The position numbers and the translations under genes were made by a program. Source: Rubrivivax sp. (GTDB lineage: Bacteria > Pseudomonadota > Gammaproteobacteria > Burkholderiales > Burkholderiaceae_C). From it: 7,510 bases of DNA. The stretch is taken from the NCBI GenBank assembly GCA_030693565.1, contig JAUYAJ010000342.1, forward strand, positions 1 through 7,510, written 5' to 3'. Shown piece by piece: positions 1-7,510 of the stretch; positions within the stretch are counted from its first letter, which is position 1; every line of letters begins with the position of its first letter. Below the pieces are notes generated by a model. It did no database searches, was not told the origin of the DNA, and worked only from the letters and a program-made list of their open reading frames with translations.

Positions 1-1
1 C

Positions 2-1504
<1,503 letters not shown>

Positions 1505-1531
1505 GCGCCGCCGGGCTTCACCCATCCACAC

Positions 1532-1551
1532 CACGGGGCTTCGGCCCCGTG
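1532..1551 (+). terminator. UUCG-loop hairpin between ftsH and folP, possible terminator or attenuator
   Basis: A perfect 8-base-pair stem, CACGGGGC paired with GCCCCGTG, closes on a TTCG tetraloop, one of the most stable RNA loops known. It lies 27 bases after the ftsH stop and 29 bases before the folP start. The bases that follow (CTTCATGG) do not form a clear T-run, so strong intrinsic termination is doubtful. It may act as a leaky terminator, an mRNA 3' stabiliser or a processing site between the two genes. Confidence 0.5.
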
Positions 1552-1580
1552 CTTCATGGCGGGCCGCAACCGCTGAGCGC

Positions 1581-2420
1581 ATGATGTTCTGGCAGACCTC
1601 CCGCTGTCGCATCACGCTAGACAGCCCGCGCGTGATGGGCATCGTCAACGTCACCCCCGATTCGTTCGCCGACGGCGGGCAGCCGCTGAGCACGCGCGCG
1701 GCCATCGAGCGCTGCGACCAGCTCTGCCGCGAGGGCGCTGACCTGCTCGACATCGGCGGCGAGTCGACACGCCCGGGCGCCGCCACACCCAGCGCCGACG
1801 AGGAACTGGCGCGCGTGCTGCCGGTGCTGCGCCATGCCTTGGCGCTGGGCTTGCCGGTGTCGGTGGACACCAGCCGCGCCGAGGTCATGCGGGCGGCGCT
1901 GGACCTGGGCGTGGACATCGTCAACGACGTGCGCGCGCTGCAGCGGCCGGGCGCGCTGGACGCCGTCGCCGCCCATCCGGCGGCCGGCGTGTGCTTGACG
2001 CACATGCGCGGCGAGCCGGGCACGATGCAGGCCATGCCGGCCTATGGCGACGTCGTCGCCGACGTCGCCGCCTGGCTGGGCGAGCGCACCGCCGCCGTGA
2101 TGGCGGCGGGCATCGCACGCCAGCGCATCGTCGTCGACCCCGGCATCGGCTTTGGCAAGACGCCGACCCACAACCTGGCCTTGCTGACGCGGCAGCAGGA
2201 GCTGGTCGCGACGGGCTGGCCCTTGCTGATCGGCTGGTCACGCAAGTCGACGCTGGGTGTGATCACCGGCCGCGAGGTTGGTGACCGACTTGCCGCCAGC
2301 CTGGCAGCCGCACTGGCCGCGGTGCAGCGCGGCGCCGCCATCGTTCGCGTGCACGACGTGGCCGCGACGGTCGACGCCTTGAAGGTCTGGCAGGCGGCCG
2401 CCGGCAAGCCATTGGCCTGA
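1581..2420 (+). CDS. folP: Dihydropteroate synthase FolP
   Basis: FolP condenses 6-hydroxymethyl-7,8-dihydropterin diphosphate with p-aminobenzoate to give 7,8-dihydropteroate in cytosolic folate synthesis, and is the sulfonamide target. The 279-residue protein is of normal family length and shows all the signature blocks: MGIVNVTPDSFADGG (residues 19-33), DIGGESTRPG (57-66), SVDTSRAEV, the DPGIGFGKT diphosphate/pterin loop, SRK (220-222) and the C-terminal RVHDV (256-260). The phenylalanine of TPDSF and the proline of TRPG, positions often altered in sulfonamide-resistant enzymes, have the usual residues. I chose the ATG at 1581 because the frame upstream runs back into ftsH coding sequence, and only a short leader precedes the first conserved block; ATG 1584 is equally possible. 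No convincing Shine-Dalgarno is seen before either. The position right after ftsH is the common proteobacterial arrangement and suggests co-transcription with it. Confidence 0.96.
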   Translation: MMFWQTSRCRITLDSPRVMGIVNVTPDSFADGGQPLSTRAAIERCDQLCREGADLLDIGGESTRPGAATPSADEELARVLPVLRHALALGLPVSVDTSRAEVMRAALDLGVDIVNDVRALQRPGALDAVAAHPAAGVCLTHMRGEPGTMQAMPAYGDVVADVAAWLGERTAAVMAAGIARQRIVVDPGIGFGKTPTHNLALLTRQQELVATGWPLLIGWSRKSTLGVITGREVGDRLAASLAAALAAVQRGAAIVRVHDVAATVDALKVWQAAAGKPLA

Positions 2421-2479
2421 AACCCCAGGAATGCGCAGATTCAAGCGCCGGGTCGAAGCGACCGCAGGCATCGACGCGG

Positions 2480-2485
2480 GACAAT
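2480..2485 (+). promoter_or_regulatory. Possible -10 element ahead of glmM
   Basis: The hexamer GACAAT matches the sigma-70 -10 consensus at four of six positions and lies in the folP-glmM gap, about 22 bases before the glmM start. No recognisable -35 element is found at the right distance, so this is a weak candidate. The 87-base gap (2421-2507) otherwise contains only the glmM ribosome binding site and a 5-base-pair inverted repeat. Confidence 0.2.
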
Positions 2486-2492
2486 GCGCGCT

Positions 2493-2499
2493 GGAAGGA
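2493..2499 (+). promoter_or_regulatory. Shine-Dalgarno of glmM
   Basis: GGAAGGA lies 8 bases before the ATG at 2508. This decides the glmM start in favour of 2508 over the upstream in-frame ATG-like start at 2484, which has no such site. Confidence 0.75.
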
Positions 2500-2507
2500 C
2501 AACGACG

Positions 2508-3842
2508 ATGAGCAGAACCTATTTCGGTACCGACGGCATCCGCGGCACCGTCGGCCAGGCGCCGATCACGCCCGACTTCATGCTCAGGCTCGGCCACGCC
2601 GTCGGCCGCGTGCTACGCCGCAGCGGCGACAAGCCGGTGGTGCTGATCGGCAAGGACACGCGGATCTCGGGCTACATGCTGGAATCGTCGCTGGAAGCGG
2701 GCTTTGCGTCGGCTGGCGTCGACGTCTTGCTCAGCGGGCCGCTGCCCACGCCGGGGGTTGCCTACCTGACGCGGGCGCTGCGCCTGGACCTGGGCGTGGT
2801 CATCAGCGCGTCGCACAACTCCTTCGAGGACAACGGCATCAAGTTCTTCTCGGCGCGCGGTGAAAAGCTGCCCGACGCCTGGGAGATCGAGGTCGAGGAG
2901 GCCTTGCGCGAGCCGCCGCAATGGGCGGCAGCGGCGCAGCTGGGCAGGGCGCGCCGGCTTGACGACGCCAGAGGGCGCTACATCGAGTTCTGCAAGAGCA
3001 CGGTGCCGCACAGCTTGTCGCTGCGCGGCATGAAGCTGGTGATCGACGCCGCGCATGGCGCGGCCTACCACGTCGCGCCCGATGTCTTCCACGAGCTCGG
3101 CGCCGCGGTGGTGAAGATCGGCTGCAGCCCGGACGGGCTCAACATCAACGACGGTGTCGGTGCCACCGAGCCGCAGGCGCTGGTGCGTGCGGTGCTCGAG
3201 CATGGCGCCGACTACGGCATTGCGCTCGACGGCGACGCCGACCGGCTGCAGATGGTCGACGCCGATGGCCGGCTCTACAACGGCGATGAACTGCTCTACG
3301 TCCTGGCGGCTGACCGCCTGACGATGCAGCGCCCGGTGCCCGGTGTCGTCGGCACCTTGATGACCAACATGGCGGTCGAGGTCGCCCTGGCCGGGCGCGG
3401 CGTGGAGCTGGTGCGGGCCAGGGTGGGCGACCGCTATGTGCTCGAGGAACTGGCGGCGCGCGGCTGGCAGCTCGGCGGCGAGAGCTCCGGGCACCTGCTG
3501 GCGCTGGACCGCCACACGACCGGCGACGGCATCGTCAGCGCGCTGCAAATCCTGCAGGCCGTGCGGCGCCGGCCCGGCACGCTGGCCAGCGCGCTGCACG
3601 GGGTCGACCTGTTCCCGCAGACCTTGATCAACGTGCGGCTGAGCGGCAACGTGCCCTGGCAGGACAATCCGGCGCTGGCCGCAGCGCGGCGCGAAAGCGA
3701 GCTGGCGCTGGGCGACGCCGGGCGCGTCCTGATCCGTGCTTCCGGCACCGAACCGGTGCTGCGCGTCATGGTCGAAGCCCGCGACGGCGAACTCGGCCGC
3801 CGCTGCGCCGAACGCATGGCCAGCGCCGCAGCCCAGGGCTGA
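2508..3842 (+). CDS. glmM: Phosphoglucosamine mutase GlmM
   Basis: GlmM interconverts glucosamine-6-phosphate and glucosamine-1-phosphate, the step before GlmU in UDP-GlcNAc synthesis for peptidoglycan and lipopolysaccharide. The 444-residue protein has the usual family length (E. coli GlmM is 445). It begins with the typical YFGTDGIRG motif. The catalytic serine, phosphorylated in the active enzyme, is Ser102 in ISASHN (99-104). The metal-binding loop is DGDADR with Asp241, Asp243 and Asp245. The GESSGH sugar-recognition loop and the C-terminal phosphate-binding loop [11 protein letters not shown] are both present, so all four alpha-D-phosphohexomutase domains are complete. The residue after ASHN is Ser where many homologues have Pro; this lies outside the catalytic set. 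The gene follows folP as in many proteobacteria and is probably co-transcribed with it. No terminator hairpin separates it from the pst promoter 7 bases downstream. Confidence 0.97.
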   Translation: MSRTYFGTDGIRGTVGQAPITPDFMLRLGHAVGRVLRRSGDKPVVLIGKDTRISGYMLESSLEAGFASAGVDVLLSGPLPTPGVAYLTRALRLDLGVVISASHNSFEDNGIKFFSARGEKLPDAWEIEVEEALREPPQWAAAAQLGRARRLDDARGRYIEFCKSTVPHSLSLRGMKLVIDAAHGAAYHVAPDVFHELGAAVVKIGCSPDGLNINDGVGATEPQALVRAVLEHGADYGIALDGDADRLQMVDADGRLYNGDELLYVLAADRLTMQRPVPGVVGTLMTNMAVEVALAGRGVELVRARVGDRYVLEELAARGWQLGGESSGHLLALDRHTTGDGIVSALQILQAVRRRPGTLASALHGVDLFPQTLINVRLSGNVPWQDNPALAAARRESELALGDAGRVLIRASGTEPVLRVMVEARDGELGRRCAERMASAAAQG

Positions 3843-3849
3843 TCGGCGG

Positions 3850-3867
3850 CTGTCATCGGGCCGTCAC
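3850..3867 (+). promoter_or_regulatory. Pho box (PhoB binding site) ahead of pstS
   Basis: The sequence CTGTCAT CGGG CCGTCAC consists of two 7-base direct repeats separated by 4 bases. The first is identical to the PhoB half-site CTGTCAT; the second differs from the CTGTCAC variant by one base. The 11-base repeat period, the position at the -35 region and the gene downstream (pstS, the classic Pho regulon member) all fit. This predicts activation by phosphorylated PhoB under phosphate limitation. The site starts 7 bases after the glmM stop codon. Confidence 0.88.
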
Positions 3868-3877
3868 GAAAGCCCTC

Positions 3878-3883
3878 TAGAGT
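3878..3883 (+). promoter_or_regulatory. Probable -10 element of the pst promoter
   Basis: TAGAGT matches TATAAT at four of six positions (T1, A2, A4, T6) and starts 10 bases after the Pho box, the spacing seen in PhoB-activated promoters, where the box replaces a -35 element. Transcription would then begin near 3890, giving a leader of about 35 bases before the pstS start. Confidence 0.5.
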
Positions 3884-3924
3884 CCCGGTGCATCGGCCCC
3901 TGTGGGCTGCTTTCGGGAGTTGAC

Positions 3925-4911
<987 letters not shown>

Positions 4912-4924
4912 TCCGCACTGCGCG

Positions 4925-4946
4925 CGGGCCGGCTGCGGCCGGTCCG
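4925..4946 (+). terminator. Strong hairpin between pstS and pstC
   Basis: CGGGCCGGC pairs with GCCGGTCCG around a TGCG loop: nine base pairs, eight Watson-Crick and one G-U. It begins 13 bases after the pstS stop. What follows is GTAAAATG rather than a T-run, so it is unlikely to be an efficient intrinsic terminator. In binding-protein transporter operons such structures often protect the 3' end of the binding-protein mRNA, or partly stop transcription, so that the binding protein is made in excess. That role is inferred here from position. Confidence 0.5.
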
Positions 4947-4952
4947 TAAAAT
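4947..4952 (+). promoter_or_regulatory. Possible internal -10 element ahead of pstC
   Basis: TAAAAT matches the -10 consensus at five of six positions, which stands out in such GC-rich DNA, and lies 33 bases before the pstC start. The bases at the -35 distance are part of the GC-rich hairpin and do not resemble TTGACA, so a separate pstCAB promoter is only a weak possibility. Confidence 0.2.
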
Positions 4953-4985
4953 GCCCCTCCACCCATCCTTGAACCCGGGAGCACC

Positions 4986-5921
4986 GTGTCTGCCATCCCT
5001 ACGACAGGCGAAACGCGCCTGGCCCAGATGGCGCGCTCGAAGGCGCGCCGCAAGCGCCGTGAGACTGCCATCGAAGGGGTGCTGCTGCTGGCCGCCTGCG
5101 TCTCGGTGTTCACGACCATGGGCATCGTCTACATCCTGCTCAAGGAGTCGCTGGTCTTCTTCCAGAGCGTGCCGCTGTGGAACTTCCTCACCGACACCCA
5201 GTGGACGCCGCTGTTCTCCGACGCGCACTTCGGCATCATCGTCCTGCTCTCGGGCACGCTCACCAGTTCGGCGGTGGCGCTGTCGATCGCCATCCCGCTG
5301 GGCACCATCATCGCGATCTACCTGTCGGAGTTCGCCGGCCATCGCGTCCGCGAGGTGCTCAAGCCCATGCTCGAGATGTTGTCGGGCGTGCCGACCATCA
5401 TCTACGGCTACTTCGCGCTGCTCTTCGTGACCCCGCTGCTGCAGAAGATCTACCCCGAACTGCCGGGCTTCAACGTCTTGTCGGCCGGCATCGTGATGGG
5501 CATCATGATCATCCCCTACGTGTCGTCGCTGTCCGAAGACGCGATGCGGGCGGTGCCGATGAGCTTGCACGAAGGTTCGTACGCGATGGGCGCGACGCGC
5601 TTGCAGACCGCCGTGCGCGTGGTCGTGCCGGCCGCGCTGTCGGGCATTGCGTCGGCCTACATCCTGGGCATCTCGCGCGCCGTCGGCGAGACCATGATCC
5701 TGGCCGTAGCGGCCGGCATGCAGCCCAGCCTGAGCTTCAACCCGCTGGAGCCTGCGGCCACCATCACCTCGTTCATCGTCCAGGTGGCGCTGGGTGACTT
5801 GCCGCATGGCTCGGTGGGCTACCAGACCATCTTCGCCGCCGGACTGATGCTGATGCTGATCACCCTGGTCTTCAACCTGCTCGGCTACTGGCTGCGGCGT
5901 CGCTACCGGGAGGCCTACTGA
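4986..5921 (+). CDS. pstC: Phosphate ABC transporter permease PstC
   Basis: PstC is one of the two inner-membrane subunits forming the phosphate channel of PstSCAB. The 311-residue protein has a basic cytoplasmic N terminus (ARSKARRKRRE, about residues 16-26) followed by a first membrane helix at about 29-52. Further hydrophobic helices follow, beginning with FGIIVLLSGTL near residue 82. The permease coupling loop that contacts the ATPase (EAA motif) is at about 184-215, reading EDAMRAVP, then GSYAMGAT, then VVPAALSGI. The RAVGETM segment after it is typical of Pst permeases. Length is normal (E. coli PstC is 319). The start is GTG at 4986 with GGGAG four bases upstream; the N terminus reads MSAIPTTGE. 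The stop codon shares one base with the pstA start, which implies translational coupling. Confidence 0.96.
   Translation: MSAIPTTGETRLAQMARSKARRKRRETAIEGVLLLAACVSVFTTMGIVYILLKESLVFFQSVPLWNFLTDTQWTPLFSDAHFGIIVLLSGTLTSSAVALSIAIPLGTIIAIYLSEFAGHRVREVLKPMLEMLSGVPTIIYGYFALLFVTPLLQKIYPELPGFNVLSAGIVMGIMIIPYVSSLSEDAMRAVPMSLHEGSYAMGATRLQTAVRVVVPAALSGIASAYILGISRAVGETMILAVAAGMQPSLSFNPLEPAATITSFIVQVALGDLPHGSVGYQTIFAAGLMLMLITLVFNLLGYWLRRRYREAY
5908..5913 (+). promoter_or_regulatory. Shine-Dalgarno of pstA inside pstC
   Basis: GGGAGG lies within the last codons of pstC, 7 bases before the pstA ATG at 5921. Together with the TGATG stop/start overlap it fixes the pstA start and indicates coupled translation, which would help keep the two channel subunits at equal amounts. 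Confidence 0.75.
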
Positions 5922-6856
5922 TGGCTGCCACCCTCGACCGCGAGCGCACCATCGCGCTGCGCGCACTGATCCGCAAAGCCAAGCGCTGGGACACGATTTT
6001 CGTCGTCGTCGGCATCCTGGCGCTGATGGTCGGCATCCTCACGCTGGTGGCACTGTTCGTCGGCATGGTGATCGACGGCGTGCCGCGGCTGAACTTCGAG
6101 TTCTTCACCAACTTCCCGTCGCGCCGCGCCGCCGACGCCGGCATCTTGTCGGCCTGGGTCGGCTCGATCCTGGTGATGTTCGTCACCGGTTTCTTCGCCG
6201 TTCCGGTGGGCATCGCCGGCGCCATATATCTCGAGGAGTACGCGAAGAAGAACTGGTTCACCGACGCCATCGAGATCAACATCACCAACCTCGCCGGCGT
6301 GCCGTCGATCGTCTATGGCTTGCTGGCGCTGGGGCTGTTCGTCTACACCTTCGGCTTCGGTCAGAGCATCTTGTCGGCCGGGCTGACGCTGGCGCTGCTG
6401 ATCCTGCCCATCGTCATCGTCGCCACCCGCGAGGCGCTGCGCGCCATTCCGCAGCACATCCGTGAGGGCGCCTATGCCTGCGGCGCCTCGCAGTGGCAGG
6501 TGGTGAGCCACCACCTGGTGCCTTACGGCCTGCCGGGCATCCTGACCGGCGTCATCATCGGCATGGCACGCGCCATCGGCGAGACCGCGCCCATCATCAC
6601 CATCGGCGCGCTGACCTTCATCGCCTTCCTGCCGCCCTTGCCGATGACGGGTGAGCCACCGGCCGGCATGTTCGACTGGCTGGTCTCGCCGTTCACGGTG
6701 ATGCCGATTCAGATCTTCAACTGGACCTCGCGCCCGGACCCGGCCTTCCACCAGAACGCCGCCGCCGCCAGCTTCATCCTCGTCTTCATGACGCTGGGCA
6801 TGAACGGCCTGGCGATCTGGTTGCGCTACCGCCTGCGCAAGAACATCAAGTGGTGA
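5921..6856 (+). CDS. pstA: Phosphate ABC transporter permease PstA
   Basis: PstA is the partner of PstC in the inner-membrane phosphate channel. The 311-residue protein has a basic cytoplasmic start followed by a long hydrophobic helix ([18 protein letters not shown]), then a periplasmic segment ([18 protein letters not shown]) seen in PstA proteins. The coupling loop begins at Glu171 (EALRAIP) with the conserved glycine at 188 (AYACGAS) and VPYGLPGI after it. [10 protein letters not shown] follows, the PstA counterpart of the PstC RAVGETM segment. The stretch before the last helix contains [11 protein letters not shown], also characteristic of PstA. The protein ends with a basic cytoplasmic tail. 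It is slightly longer than E. coli PstA (296). The start overlaps the pstC stop by one base and pstB begins 26 bases after the stop, so the genes are transcribed together. Confidence 0.96.
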   Translation: MAATLDRERTIALRALIRKAKRWDTIFVVVGILALMVGILTLVALFVGMVIDGVPRLNFEFFTNFPSRRAADAGILSAWVGSILVMFVTGFFAVPVGIAGAIYLEEYAKKNWFTDAIEINITNLAGVPSIVYGLLALGLFVYTFGFGQSILSAGLTLALLILPIVIVATREALRAIPQHIREGAYACGASQWQVVSHHLVPYGLPGILTGVIIGMARAIGETAPIITIGALTFIAFLPPLPMTGEPPAGMFDWLVSPFTVMPIQIFNWTSRPDPAFHQNAAAASFILVFMTLGMNGLAIWLRYRLRKNIKW

Positions 6857-6872
6857 GCGCCATGCAGCCCAC

Positions 6873-6876
6873 AGGA
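6873..6876 (+). promoter_or_regulatory. Shine-Dalgarno deciding the pstB start
   Basis: AGGA lies 6 bases before the ATG at 6883. A second in-frame ATG at 6862 has GGTGAG (6852-6857) four bases upstream, overlapping the pstA stop. The AGGA site has the better spacing and core, which favours 6883, but the earlier start would add only seven residues (MQPTGTP) and cannot be ruled out. Confidence 0.6.
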
Positions 6877-6882
6877 ACACCC

Positions 6883-7510
6883 ATGTCCCCATCGACGATC
6901 ACGCTGCCGACCAACCCGCCGCCGGTCAAGGCCGAGGCCAAGAATCTGGACTTCTACTACGGCACATTCCAGGCCTTGAAGCAGGTCTCGATGCCGGTCT
7001 ACCAGAACAAGGTGACGGCGCTGATCGGCCCGTCGGGCTGCGGCAAGTCGACTTTTCTGCGCTGCTTCAACCGCATGCACGACCTCTACCCGGGCCATCG
7101 TTACGACGGCAGCATCGAGCTGATGCCCGACGCCATCGACGTGCTGGCGCCGCAGGTCGACCCGATCGAGGTGCGCATGCGCATCTCGATGGTGTTCCAG
7201 AAACCCAACCCGTTCCCGAAGTCGATCTTCGACAACGTGGCCTACGGCCTGCGCGTGCGCGGCGAGAAGTCGCGCAGCTATGTCGAAGACAAGGTCGAGG
7301 CGGCGATCAAGGGCGCGGCGCTGTGGGACGAGGTGCGCGACCGGCTCGATGAGGTGGCGGTCAACCTGTCGGGCGGCCAGCAGCAGCGCCTGTGCATCGC
7401 GCGCGCGCTGGCCACGGATCCGGAGATCATCCTCTTCGACGAACCGACCTCGGCGCTGGATCCGATCGCCACCGGCTCGATCGAAGAGCTGATCGGCGAG
7501 ATCAAGCAGA
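6883..7510 (+). CDS. pstB: Phosphate ABC transporter ATPase PstB, 3'-partial
   Basis: PstB is the cytoplasmic ATPase that powers phosphate import through PstC-PstA, and in enteric bacteria it also takes part with PhoU in signalling phosphate status to PhoR. The reading frame is open to the right edge (209 codons seen; family members are about 255-275 residues), so the C-terminal part, including the switch histidine, is missing. Visible motifs are the aromatic AKNLDFYYG start of the nucleotide-binding domain, Walker [10 protein letters not shown] (49-57), the Q-loop [10 protein letters not shown], the ABC signature LSGGQQQR (from residue 162), Walker B ILFDEP (Asp186, Glu187) and the D-loop [15 protein letters not shown] and the PNPFP Q-loop are typical of PstB rather than other ABC ATPases. 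The N-terminal extension rich in proline and threonine before the domain is variable in the family. The operon probably continues with phoU beyond the window. Confidence 0.96.
   Translation, partial: MSPSTITLPTNPPPVKAEAKNLDFYYGTFQALKQVSMPVYQNKVTALIGPSGCGKSTFLRCFNRMHDLYPGHRYDGSIELMPDAIDVLAPQVDPIEVRMRISMVFQKPNPFPKSIFDNVAYGLRVRGEKSRSYVEDKVEAAIKGAALWDEVRDRLDEVAVNLSGGQQQRLCIARALATDPEIILFDEPTSALDPIATGSIEELIGEIKQ

Noticed and set aside
2451..2463. Small inverted repeat GGTCG/CGACC in the folP-glmM gap
   Set aside because: Only five pairs around a three-base loop, with mismatches outside and no T-run; such repeats are common by chance in GC-rich DNA.
2613..3599. Open reading frame of 328 codons on the - strand opposite glmM
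   Set aside because: Antisense shadow of glmM; the translation has no family signature, and the sense strand encodes a full-length enzyme.
3839..3845. Possible third Pho half-site in register upstream of the Pho box
   Set aside because: CTGATCG is at the right 11-base spacing but matches CTGTCAT only in its first three bases.
5915..6892. Open reading frame of 325 codons on the - strand opposite pstA
   Set aside because: Same shadow effect: a strongly polar, low-complexity translation directly opposite the hydrophobic PstA helices, with no supporting ribosome site or homologous motif.

Overview
The window is a compact, GC-rich chromosomal segment with every gene on the + strand and almost no spare DNA. 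Protein sequence and gene order (ftsH, folP, glmM, then the phosphate uptake genes pstS-pstC-pstA-pstB) point to a betaproteobacterium of the order Burkholderiales. The Rubrivivax/Leptothrix/Methylibium group is a reasonable guess from the codon bias and protein style, but I cannot test it here.

Layout. Positions 2-1504 hold the 3' part of ftsH (membrane AAA+ zinc metalloprotease), read open through the left edge but broken by an in-frame TAA at 95-97, shortly before the Walker A motif. A short gap with a UUCG-loop hairpin leads to folP (1581-2420, dihydropteroate synthase). An 87-base gap with a clear Shine-Dalgarno leads to glmM (2508-3842, phosphoglucosamine mutase). The 82-base gap after glmM carries a textbook-like Pho box (3850-3867) and a plausible -10 element, so the phosphate-starvation operon starts here. 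It runs pstS (3925-4911, periplasmic phosphate-binding protein), pstC (4986-5921) and pstA (5921-6856, the two permeases, sharing one base), then pstB (6883 to the right edge, the ATPase, cut by the window end). A strong hairpin lies between pstS and pstC.

Functionally there are two blocks. The first is a housekeeping cluster: membrane protein quality control, folate synthesis and UDP-GlcNAc precursor synthesis for the cell wall. The second is an inducible high-affinity phosphate ABC transporter (PstSCAB) probably controlled by PhoB. No mobile element, CRISPR array, tRNA or rRNA is visible. I see no undescribed system. The one real anomaly is the stop codon inside ftsH, which is either a sequence error or a very fresh inactivation of a gene that is normally important. 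The other points worth checking are regulatory: the Pho promoter and the intergenic hairpins.
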